Source of the DNA: Rudaea sp.
GTDB taxonomy: Bacteria > Pseudomonadota > Gammaproteobacteria > Xanthomonadales > Rhodanobacteraceae
Reading direction: 5' to 3'
NCBI GenBank assembly: GCA_025451955.1
Contig: JANWJJ010000085.1
Coordinates: 1 to 33,888, forward strand
DNA: 33,888 nt
The notes beneath the pieces are model-generated. The model was not told the origin of the DNA. It did not search any database and saw nothing but the letters and a program-made list of their open reading frames with translations. The position numbers and the translations under genes are program-made. This document shows positions 9,918 to 18,257 of the stretch, piece after piece. The first letter of the stretch is position 1; every line of letters starts with the position of its first letter.

Positions 9918-11249
9918 ATGATTGAACCTAGGGAATTCGCCCGCCGCCGCAAGCAATTGATGCGCATCATCGGCGACGACGCGATCTGCATCGTGCCGGC
10001 CGCACCCGAGCGCATCCGCAACAACGACAATCACTATCCGTATCGCCAGGACAGCGATTTCCACTATCTCACCGGATTCGCCGAACCCGACGCGGTGCTG
10101 GCGCTGATCCCGGGCCGCACGATTTCTGGTCGAGATCGCGGCGAGGCGATCCTGTTCTGCCGCGAGCGCGATCTGGAGCGCGAAGCCTGGGATGGTCCGC
10201 GCGCCGGACAGGAAGGCGCGGTCAGCGCCTACGGCATGGACGATGCGTTTCCGATCGGCGACATCGACGACATCCTGCCTGGCATGATCGAAGGTCGTTC
10301 GCGCGTGTATTACCATTTCGGCCGTGATGCCGAGTTCGACATCAAGCTGATCGGCTGGGTCAATCGCGTTCGCGCGCTGGTCAAGCGCGGTGCGCGTGCG
10401 CCGCACGAGTTCGTCGCGCTCGGACACATCCTGCACGATTTGCGTCTGTTCAAGACGCGCGACGAGCTGCGCTTGATGCGCAAGGCGGCAAAGATTGCGT
10501 GCGCGGCGCATGTGCGTGCGATGCGCGCGACCCGGCCCGGAATGAACGAACACGAAGTCGAAGCCGAACTGCTGCATGATTTTCGGCGTCACGGTGCGGT
10601 GGCTTCGTATGAACCGATCGTCGGTGGTGGCGTCAATGGTTGCGTGCTGCACTATCGCGCCAACAATGCCGTGCTCAACGACGGCGACCTGCTGCTGATC
10701 GATGCCGGCGCCGAGTACGATTGCTACGCTTCCGATATCACCCGCACCTTTCCGGTCAACGGCAGGTTTTCGCCCGAACAGCGTGCGCTGTACGACATCG
10801 TGCTGGCGGCGCAACGCGCGGCGATCGCGCAGATTCGTCCGGGCAAGGCCTTCGGCGCCTATCACGATGCGGCCGTGCACACGATCACCGCAGGTCTGAT
10901 CAAACTCGGCCTGCTCAAGGGCAGCGTCGACAAGAACATCCGCGAGCAGACCTATCACCGGTTCTACATGCACAAGACCGGACACTGGCTGGGCCTGGAT
11001 GTGCACGATGTCGGCGATTACCGCGTCGACGGCGAGTTCCGCGAACTCGAACCTGGCATGGTGCTCACGGTCGAGCCGGGCATTTACATCGCGCCGGACG
11101 CCAAAAGCGTAGCGGCGAAATGGCGCGGCATCGGCATCCGCATCGAGGACGACGTCGTCGTCACCCGCGGCGAACCGGAAGTCATCACCGCCGCGGTGCC
11201 GAACGATCCCGACGAGATCGAAGCCTTGATGGCAGCCGCGCGCAAATAA
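9918..11249 (+). CDS. pepP: Xaa-Pro aminopeptidase
   Basis: M24 fold motifs DSDFHYLTGFAEPDAV, DAGAEYDCYASDITRTFPVNGRF, HKTGHWLGLDVHDVGDY, MVLTVEPGIYI. Confidence 0.96.
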   Translation: MIEPREFARRRKQLMRIIGDDAICIVPAAPERIRNNDNHYPYRQDSDFHYLTGFAEPDAVLALIPGRTISGRDRGEAILFCRERDLEREAWDGPRAGQEGAVSAYGMDDAFPIGDIDDILPGMIEGRSRVYYHFGRDAEFDIKLIGWVNRVRALVKRGARAPHEFVALGHILHDLRLFKTRDELRLMRKAAKIACAAHVRAMRATRPGMNEHEVEAELLHDFRRHGAVASYEPIVGGGVNGCVLHYRANNAVLNDGDLLLIDAGAEYDCYASDITRTFPVNGRFSPEQRALYDIVLAAQRAAIAQIRPGKAFGAYHDAAVHTITAGLIKLGLLKGSVDKNIREQTYHRFYMHKTGHWLGLDVHDVGDYRVDGEFRELEPGMVLTVEPGIYIAPDAKSVAAKWRGIGIRIEDDVVVTRGEPEVITAAVPNDPDEIEALMAAARK

Positions 11250-11254
11250 TCCGG

Positions 11255-12637
11255 ATGCTGACCATGCGCAGGATGTGCCTCGCCCTTGTTTCGGTATTCG
11301 CCTGCTCCGCCGTGCACGCTGCCACGCTGCCAGTGCACTTCGGCCTGTTCGGCAAAGTGCATGTTGCCACGCCCGCCGGCGAGCCCAAGCGCGCCGTCGT
11401 GTTGATTTCCGACAACAAGGGTTGGGATGCGCGCGCCGAAGCGCTGGCCGTCGCTCAGGCCGGCGATGGCAGCCTGGTATTTGGCATCGATCTATCTGCC
11501 TATCTGGCGCAGCTGGAATCGATCAACGCCAAGTGCTCGTTCCCGGCCGGGCATTTTGAGGAAATGATCCACTGGATGCAGCGCAACCAGAAACTGGACA
11601 AGTATATTTATCCCATTTTGGTCGGCGACGGCGCGGGCGGTGTGTTCGCGTACGCGCTCGATGCGCAGGCGCCGCAGGGCACCTACGCCGGCCTCGTCAC
11701 TCTCGGTTGGGACGCGGATTTTCGCCTACCCAAGCCGATATGCAAGGGCGATGCGGGCAAGATGACTGCGCCGGATGGCAATGGCCGGTTTGGCGTCGCA
11801 CCGGTGACGAAATTACCGAACCTCTGGCTGCCGCAACCGCTCGCGCCGGGCGCGCGCCAAGCTAGTGTGTTCGCGCGTTTGCCGGCGACATTGAAAAACT
11901 GGCTGGCGGCGACGCGCGCGGACAAATCCGATCCTGGCGCCGCGCTTGCTGCCGCGATCGCCTGGCTGACCGCGCCGGCCCGGGCCGCGCCGCCCTTGCC
12001 GCAGGACGTGGCCGATCTGCCTCTCGTCGAAGTGCCGGCGCAAGGCGCGTTCGCGCAACGCATCGGCATCGTGCTCACCGGCGACGGCGGTTGGGCCGGG
12101 CTCGATGTTGCCGTCGCCGATCAGCTCGCGCAGCGTGGCATCAAGGTGGTCGCACTCAACACGCTCAAGTATTTCTGGGAAACGCGCACGCCCGACGATG
12201 CCGCCAACGCGCTCACCCGCATCATCGGCCATTATGGCGCGCAGTATCCGCAGGCCGATTTCGTCGTGCTTGGTTATTCGTTCGGCGCGGGCCTGGCGCC
12301 GGTGCTGATCAACCGCCTGCCGGAAACCGCGCGCCGGCGCGTCGCCGCGCAGGTGCTGATTTCACCCGACGATGAGGCCGTATTCGAGATCCACGTCGGC
12401 GACTGGTTCGGTTCCACCGCGCACAAAGGCGCCATTCCCATCGCCCCGGAAATTGCCAAGACCACGGTGCCGGTGATCTGCGTGCACGGCGCCGACGAAG
12501 ACGACAGTTTCTGCAAGCAGATCGTGGGCAAACCCAACGTGCGCGAACTCGTGCTGCCCGGCGCACACCACTACAACGGCGATTACGACAAACTCGGCGC
12601 GGGGATTGCGGGGGCGTTGCCGGCGCGGAAAAACTGA
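11255..12637 (+). CDS. AcvB/VirJ family protein, two-domain (putative aminoacyl-phosphatidylglycerol hydrolase)
   Basis: 460 aa with signal peptide; C-terminal domain VLTGDGGWAGLD...VLGYSFGAGLAPVL; N-terminal VirJ-like domain has GDGAGG at the elbow position. Confidence 0.82.
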   Translation: MLTMRRMCLALVSVFACSAVHAATLPVHFGLFGKVHVATPAGEPKRAVVLISDNKGWDARAEALAVAQAGDGSLVFGIDLSAYLAQLESINAKCSFPAGHFEEMIHWMQRNQKLDKYIYPILVGDGAGGVFAYALDAQAPQGTYAGLVTLGWDADFRLPKPICKGDAGKMTAPDGNGRFGVAPVTKLPNLWLPQPLAPGARQASVFARLPATLKNWLAATRADKSDPGAALAAAIAWLTAPARAAPPLPQDVADLPLVEVPAQGAFAQRIGIVLTGDGGWAGLDVAVADQLAQRGIKVVALNTLKYFWETRTPDDAANALTRIIGHYGAQYPQADFVVLGYSFGAGLAPVLINRLPETARRRVAAQVLISPDDEAVFEIHVGDWFGSTAHKGAIPIAPEIAKTTVPVICVHGADEDDSFCKQIVGKPNVRELVLPGAHHYNGDYDKLGAGIAGALPARKN

Positions 12638-12692
12638 CGTTTCAATCCGCGTCAGTGCTCCGCTACGCGGCTTGTGGAATCGAAAGCAGCGT

Positions 12693-13016
12693 TCAGGTCA
12701 AAACCTGCAATCCGTGCTTCTGCACCACGCTCAGCAGCTTGAGCGCCGCACCGCTCGGACGTTTCGCGCCGGTTTCCCATTTCTCCACCGTGCTCGCGCT
12801 GGTATTAAGATAGTTCGCGAACACGGGTTGGCTGACGCGGTTGCTCAGGCGCAGCTTCTTGATTTGCTTCGGCCTCAGATCGGGCGGGGCAGCAAGGCAG
12901 ACTTCATTGAAGTGGCGCATGGTAGCTTTGTCGATCGTTCCAACCTTGAACATGGCCGAGGCTGAGGAATGAATGGCCTCGAAAGCGTCACTCTTGAATT
13001 TGCGTTTGGCGTTCAT
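12693..13016 (-). CDS. HigA/NadS-type XRE antitoxin
   Basis: 107 aa; RLSNRVSQPVFANYLNTSASTVEKWETGAKRPSGAALKLLSVVQKHGL; overlaps 3' end of the RelE-type toxin gene. Confidence 0.9.
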   Translation of the reverse strand: MNAKRKFKSDAFEAIHSSASAMFKVGTIDKATMRHFNEVCLAAPPDLRPKQIKKLRLSNRVSQPVFANYLNTSASTVEKWETGAKRPSGAALKLLSVVQKHGLQVLT

Positions 13017-13383
13017 GGCATATCTCCACAAGATGCTGATCGGAGATCATCTCCGCAATTTGTCGATCCGTGGCGTTGGCGTAAGCCTTCGCCAGTCGGC
13101 GAAATTCGGCGAGCTCGTCGTTGTCGATGTTGGGCCGATCCTGCTTGGCGTAAAGGTATTCGTAAATCAGATGCCGCCCGCGCTTTAGCAGAATGATCCC
13201 GCGTTGCCGATTCTTGTCCAGGCGCTTCTTGAACACACCGCCGCCAAGATCGTCGGTTTACCCGAGAGCCACCTGCCGCGCCGCCACGCAAAGTTCCGTA
13301 TCGCGAATGCGTGCTTTAGTGGCGGCCTTGGCGAACCACGCCGTCTTGAATACCCGGCCTGGATTCGCGGCAGACGTTGGCAT
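12988..13383 (-). pseudogene. RelE/HigB-type toxin gene interrupted by an in-frame TAA
   Basis: Continuous frame from ATG 13383: MPTSAANPGRVFKTAWFAKAATKARIRDTELCVAARQVALG*TDDLGGGVFKKRLDKNRQRGIILLKRGRHLIYEYLYAKQDRPNIDNDELAEFRRLAKAYANATDRQIAEMISDQHLVEICHERQTQIQE; TAA at 13258-13260. Confidence 0.85.
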
Positions 13384-13392
13384 GCGTAAAGT

Positions 13393-13409
13393 GTAGCACT
13401 CGGTGCTAC
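13393..13409 (-). promoter_or_regulatory. Operator of the HigBA-type module, between -35 and -10
   Basis: GTAGCAC-tcg-GTGCTAC perfect 7-bp inverted repeat; minus strand reads TTGACA-16 nt-TACACT across it, just upstream of ATG 13383. Confidence 0.75.
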
Positions 13410-13454
13410 CATGTCAACGGCTCGCCTGCGCAGCGCGTCGCGCAATGATAAAGC

Positions 13455-13823
13455 TTAATCCTGGCCCGCAGGCCGCATCAGTTCAAGCAGGGCATTCCTG
13501 CGCTTTGCCGACAGACCGCGGTAGCGTTGCAACAATGCGCGCTCGCGCGCATCACGCGCACTCAGAGCTTCGTCTTGCGCAAGATATATGTTGCCTGCTT
13601 CGCCGATTTTCCGCGAAGCCGGCGCCACACCGCAAATCAGTTCGTCGAGCGATGTGCGCAGCATGTCCCGCAGCTTCGGCAGCAAGCGGAAGTTAGGCGT
13701 CTCCCTGCTATTTTCCCACGCCGATACCGATGACTTGGTCACGCCAAGCGCAAAGCCGAGCTGCTCCTGCGTCAACCCCGCTGCGACGCGGGTTTCACGC
13801 AGGCGGTCGGCGAAACGCTTCAT
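13455..13823 (-). CDS. XRE family transcriptional regulator
   Basis: LRETRVAAGLTQEQLGFALGVTKSSVSAWENSRETPNFRLLPKL helix-turn-helix. Confidence 0.88.
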   Translation of the reverse strand: MKRFADRLRETRVAAGLTQEQLGFALGVTKSSVSAWENSRETPNFRLLPKLRDMLRTSLDELICGVAPASRKIGEAGNIYLAQDEALSARDARERALLQRYRGLSAKRRNALLELMRPAGQD

Positions 13824-13955
13824 CGAATCACTCCATCCCGCAGGGAATTCCTACGGTATGGCGGAGTCGGACGTCTGTCGTGTGGAATAAATTGATAAGT
13901 GAAGTTCGGAAAAACTAGACTAAAAATAAATCGCCATCGCGGTTCAGGGGCGGGG

Positions 13956-14895
13956 ATGGACGCTTGGCTAATGCGGAATGGACAACGCCACGGGCCATAG
14001 GCTCGTGACGATGTGCGGGCTTGGGCGAAAAGCGGCCAGCTACAATCGGGCGATTTGGTTTGGTATCCGGGACTCTCGGTATGGATGGCGATAGAACATT
14101 TCGACAGATCGCTCACCCGAGCACACGCCGCCTGCGCCAGCACCGCAGCCGCAACGTGCGGCCGTTTCTCCATCGTTTTCGTGCAGCAAGGCTTCCACGC
14201 CGACGGAAAAGGCGATATGCGGCAGTTCCGAACTTGCAACTTTGGATCGCCAGCTTGGCAAAACTTTCAATGAGGTGATCGAGCGCGCGCCAACGGATCG
14301 GCTAAAGGCCGTGCGCGCCGAGCAGATTGCATGGATCAAAAGTCGCAACGATGCCTGCGGTGGCGATGCGACGTGCATCGGGGATTATCTTCATCAACGC
14401 ATCGCGGCGTTGAAGCGAACCGATGCCAACGGATTTTCAGATCCTGCAACGCCTGTGTAGTCGGCGCCGCCGCCGCAACCCGCGGCGCCGAGTGTGCCTC
14501 CCATTGCGGTGGATTCGATTACATTCGGCCATGGCGCGGATGCAGGCGGAGAGATTCGCCAGCCCGATACGAAGTTCGGCGACAAGGACACCATCTACGT
14601 GCGCATTCAGGCGAGCGTTCAGTCTTCGACGCCGCAAACGCTGGATGTGGTTTGGGCTAGCGCCAACGATCAGGTTCTGAAACGCGACCGCGCGACCCTG
14701 ACCAGCGGCTCGCATCATGTTGTGTTCAATTACAGCGACTACCAGGGGATGCCCGTGGGCCAGTACAAAGTCGGCGTTTACGTCGATGGCAAGCTGGTGT
14801 CGGACAATTCGTTCAACATCGCACTGTCGGGCTTTGAAAAGTTCAAGCGCGGCATGGAGAAATTGGGCGTCAAGGTGCAGGTTCAGCAGAACTAG
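13956..14895 (+). pseudogene. GYF_2 / LprI-like (DUF1311) / Ig-like C-terminal domain protein, disrupted by TAG, frameshift, TAG
   Basis: Frame A: MDAWLMRNGQRHGP*ARDDVRAWAKSGQLQSGDLVWYPGLSVWMAIEHF (TAG 13998-14000). Frame B: SFSCSKASTPTEKAICGSSELATLDRQLGKTF...NDACGGDATCIGDYLHQRIAALK...DPATPV*SAPPPQPAAPSVPPIAVDSITFG...VQVQQN (TAG 14458-14460). Frame change at ~14095-14150. Confidence 0.75.
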
Positions 14896-14900
14896 GCTGC

Positions 14901-15293
14901 TCAGCCTCGACGCACGGCGACGACATCGAAGCCACGCAGCCGTTTCCAGGTTGCATCGGCGGTGATGACGCGGGCCTTGAGATGCTGAGCGAGCGCCAGA
15001 CAACAGCGGTCGCCGAGCGAAAGCCCGAGCGACCGCGTAACCGGTCGGAGTGCGGCGGCGAGATTCGCCTGGATTTCGTCAAAGGGCACCACGTCGAGGC
15101 CGAAGGCGCCGAGTTCGCGGGCGATTTCTTTCGCGGAGACGCCGCGTTCGGCGAGTTTGGCACCGGTCTCTGACCAATTCACTGCACTGACGGCGCCGCC
15201 CGGATGCGCGAGTTCCTCCAGGACGTCGTCGGCGCCTGCCTCGTTGAACATCACCGCCAGCAGCGCCGAAGCGTCGTAGACCACGACGTTCAT
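14901..15293 (-). CDS. vapC: PIN-domain toxin VapC
   Basis: VVYDASALLAVMFNE...NWSETGAKL...SLGDRCCLALAQHLKARVITADATWKRL PIN acidic residues. Confidence 0.9.
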   Translation of the reverse strand: MNVVVYDASALLAVMFNEAGADDVLEELAHPGGAVSAVNWSETGAKLAERGVSAKEIARELGAFGLDVVPFDEIQANLAAALRPVTRSLGLSLGDRCCLALAQHLKARVITADATWKRLRGFDVVAVRRG

Positions 15294-15538
15294 TCGTCTT
15301 TTGCGGCGTGGCGCCGCTCGCGCAGCAGCGAATCGACTGCCGGGTTCTTTGGATCGCGCAGGCGTGCCAGGCGCGCCTGCATTGCGCGTATCGCCGCGCG
15401 ACGGCTCACGACGCGGACTTCGCCATTGACGACAGAAAGCGACAGAAGCTCGCCCGCGTTGAACCCGACCTGCTCTCGTATCGAGGCCGGTATCAGGACA
15501 CGGCCTTCTTTGCTGAGGCTGCTGATGTATTCTTTCAT
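15290..15538 (-). CDS. vapB: AbrB/MazE-type antitoxin VapB
   Basis: MKEYISSLSKEGRVLIPASIREQVGFNAGELLSLSVVNGEVRVVSR swapped-hairpin AbrB fold; overlaps vapC start. Confidence 0.88.
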   Translation of the reverse strand: MKEYISSLSKEGRVLIPASIREQVGFNAGELLSLSVVNGEVRVVSRRAAIRAMQARLARLRDPKNPAVDSLLRERRHAAKDE

Positions 15539-15571
15539 GGCATGCGCGTCAGATTTGGCAATTAATGAAGT

Positions 15572-15598
15572 ATTGACAAACGTATTGCAATTGTCAAT
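15572..15598 (-). promoter_or_regulatory. Probable vapBC promoter/operator
   Basis: ATTGACAA-n11-TTGTCAAT perfect 8-bp inverted repeat; minus strand TTGACA-17-AATACT upstream of vapB. Confidence 0.6.
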
Positions 15599-15610
15599 TC
15601 TGAACACTGC

Positions 15611-18232
15611 CTAGCCGATCAAGAACCGCCGATACCCACCCGACACCAGCGCGGCAATATCGATCAGCAAACCCGGCACCCAAACGCCGCGCGGGTAGGC
15701 CAGATACGAGCCGATCCATTCGGGTTTGAACTTGTCCTTGTACTTGCGCACACCCTGATAATTGTAGAAGCGGTTGCCGTATTGGAACGCGAGTGCGGCC
15801 AAGCGTTCGTTGACGCGCGCATAAGGGTTGTCGCCGACGCGCGAGAGCGGCGCCATGCCGAGGCTGAAGAGTTCGTAGCCTTGTTCCTGCGCCCACAGCA
15901 TGACCTTGGCGAACAGGAAATCCATCGTGCTGCGCGGCGTGTCGGCGACGTGGCGCATCAGATCGACGCTGGCGTGGCCATTGGCGCCGTAGGGCGGTAG
16001 CACGTTGGCGAATGCGATCAGCTCGCCGTCGCGACGCACCAGGCCGAGCGGGCTCCAGGCGAAATACGCCGGATCGAAACGGCCGAGCGAAAAGCCTTTC
16101 TCCTCGCCGCCCTTGTCCGCCAGCCAGGCATCGGAAACGCGTTCCAGATCGCTGAGCAGGGCGGTGTCAAACGGCGGGTATACAAGTTCAAAAGTTAACT
16201 TTTCCTTGGCCGCGCGATTTGTGGCCTGACGCAAATCCTCCCAGCGCTTGCCGGCGAGCGAGAATTCCGCGAGTTCTACCAGCGCCAGTTCGCCGAGCTT
16301 GAACAAGTCGAAACCGTGATCGTGGTAGCGCGACAGATCCGGTTCGAGCACTTCGTAGAACACCGGCACACGATCCTGGGCGTCGGCGAAATGACGGAAG
16401 TCGAGAATTGCGCGATCGATGCCGGCGTCGGTCCCGCAGGGCGAACCGAGCGCAACCAGGCGATCGCGGATGCTGCCGTAGGCGATCACGGCCTGATGAT
16501 CGGCCGCCCAGAACAGGTGCTTGTCGGCCATGAAAGTAAGATGCGCGAATTCACCGCCGCCGTGCGCTTGATACAGATTGCGTGCGCGCTCCAGCTCGGC
16601 GTGATCAGGCAGATGCAAGGCCGGGCGCTTGACGGCGAACCATTGCCAGATCAGGTAGACCACCAGGCCGAGCAATGCTGCCGCCAGGCCGCGGCCGATG
16701 CGCGAAGTGTGTTCGCCGAAGCCGACATAAAACAGGTCGAACGAATCATCGCCCAGCACCTGGGCCACGCCGATGGCAAAGAATACGAGTACGCAAATCA
16801 GCAATCCGGCATACCAGCCGAGCGTGGTCGCCGAAGTCAGGGTCATGGCGCGGCGCGTGAACGCGCGTTTGCGCGTGCGCAAGAGTGCAGCGACCGTGAG
16901 CAGGAACAGGGCTTCGCCAAAGTGCAGGCCCTTGGTGACGGCCAGTCCCGCGCTGATCAGCAGCAGCCATTGCGCCACGCGATAGGCCAGGCGCAGGCGG
17001 CCGTCGATGCCGCGCGCGAGTCCGAGCAAGAGCACGCCGGACAGCACGCTGAACCAGTTCGAGCTTTCCACCGCCAGAATCGGCAAATGCGCACGCACGA
17101 CCTCGATGTGCTCGCTCACCGACGGCAGCGCCGCGGACGCCAGTTGCATTGCGCCGGCGCCGAAGGTGAGTACGGCGAGCAGGCGTGTGCCGAGATCGGC
17201 GAGCAAGGTGACCGGCAGGCCGAGCAGGCCAAACAGCGGATGTCCGGAAAGGCGTTCGCGCAGTCGCACCAGCAGCGGCAATCGCGCGGTGAGCATTTCC
17301 GATCCCAGGTACAGCGCGCCGAGCATCGGCAGCAAATAATAGGCGATGCGGAACAGCATCAGGCCGGATACCACGGCGGCCTTGTCGTAACCGGCTTCGG
17401 TCAGTGCGAGCAGGATCAAGCCGTCGAACACGCCGAGGCCGCCGGGAACCTGACTCACCAAGCCGAGCACACCCGCACCCGCGAACGCGCCCAGCAGCAG
17501 ACCCGGTTTGACGTGTTCGCCGGACAGATAAACGCAGGCATACAGCGTCACCGCGGCCAGCAGCCAGTCGAGCAGCGACACCAGGGTCAGTTCCAACTTC
17601 AGCCGCAGCGGCGGCATGCCGGCATCGGCCGGCAGCCAGCGCATCAGCGAGCGCCGCGCGGTGAGGAAAAAGTATAAAGGTAGATAAAGTGCGGCGGCGA
17701 TCAGCACCGCGCCCGCGACCCAGCGCTGCACCGTGCCATTGGTCAGCGGCAACGAACTGGTCGATAGCGTGGCGATGACCAGCAGTGACAGGCCGGACAT
17801 CAGCGACAGCGCCTGCATGCCGATCAGGGCCGCCGCGCGCGACAGCGGCACCTTGAGTGCGCTCAATCCCATCAGGCGCACGCTCGCACCCATCGCGCCG
17901 GAAAGGTTGAGCGTGTTGGCCATGCTGTTGGCGACGAAGGCGAGACGAAAAACATCGCGCGCGTGCAGGCCGAGCTTGAGCCAGCGCGCGATCAGCCAGT
18001 CGACCGTGCCGGTGAAGGCGACGCTGAACGCTGCCAGCGCGGCGACGCCGAGCGCGGGCAGGGTCGGCACGTCGAGCAGGGTGCGCTGGATTTCAGTCAG
18101 ATCGAACTCGCCCAGTTCGTGCCACAACAACCAACCGGTCAGCAGCAGGAAGGCGATCGGCACGATCCAGCGCAGCCGTGTGAACGGACGCGACGTGGAA
18201 GCTGCGCTGCTGGCGGAGGCAGGATTGCTCAT
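15611..18232 (-). CDS. mprF: Bifunctional lysylphosphatidylglycerol flippase/synthetase MprF
   Basis: 873 aa; N-terminal multi-TM flippase (PGGLGVFDGLIL), C-terminal DUF2156 synthase (FSLGRFDPAYFAWSPLGLVRRDGELIAFANVLP, DFLFAKVMLWAQEQGYELFSLGMAPLS). Confidence 0.93.
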   Translation of the reverse strand: MSNPASASSAASTSRPFTRLRWIVPIAFLLLTGWLLWHELGEFDLTEIQRTLLDVPTLPALGVAALAAFSVAFTGTVDWLIARWLKLGLHARDVFRLAFVANSMANTLNLSGAMGASVRLMGLSALKVPLSRAAALIGMQALSLMSGLSLLVIATLSTSSLPLTNGTVQRWVAGAVLIAAALYLPLYFFLTARRSLMRWLPADAGMPPLRLKLELTLVSLLDWLLAAVTLYACVYLSGEHVKPGLLLGAFAGAGVLGLVSQVPGGLGVFDGLILLALTEAGYDKAAVVSGLMLFRIAYYLLPMLGALYLGSEMLTARLPLLVRLRERLSGHPLFGLLGLPVTLLADLGTRLLAVLTFGAGAMQLASAALPSVSEHIEVVRAHLPILAVESSNWFSVLSGVLLLGLARGIDGRLRLAYRVAQWLLLISAGLAVTKGLHFGEALFLLTVAALLRTRKRAFTRRAMTLTSATTLGWYAGLLICVLVFFAIGVAQVLGDDSFDLFYVGFGEHTSRIGRGLAAALLGLVVYLIWQWFAVKRPALHLPDHAELERARNLYQAHGGGEFAHLTFMADKHLFWAADHQAVIAYGSIRDRLVALGSPCGTDAGIDRAILDFRHFADAQDRVPVFYEVLEPDLSRYHDHGFDLFKLGELALVELAEFSLAGKRWEDLRQATNRAAKEKLTFELVYPPFDTALLSDLERVSDAWLADKGGEEKGFSLGRFDPAYFAWSPLGLVRRDGELIAFANVLPPYGANGHASVDLMRHVADTPRSTMDFLFAKVMLWAQEQGYELFSLGMAPLSRVGDNPYARVNERLAALAFQYGNRFYNYQGVRKYKDKFKPEWIGSYLAYPRGVWVPGLLIDIAALVSGGYRRFLIG

Positions 18233-18257
18233 GGCGGGTGTGGCCGGCGTGGCTCGG

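Noticed and set aside
10640-11254. N-terminal part of the 665-aa ORF 10640-12637
   Set aside because: Overlaps pepP in another frame; the real AcvB/VirJ start with signal peptide is ATG 11255.
12633-12656. ACTGACG-n10-CGTCAGT hairpin after the AcvB/VirJ gene
   Set aside because: Long loop and no T-tract; too weak to call as a terminator.
16316-17677. 453-aa plus-strand ORF, Gln-rich
   Set aside because: Antisense to mprF; Gln richness mirrors Leu (CTG) codons on the true strand.
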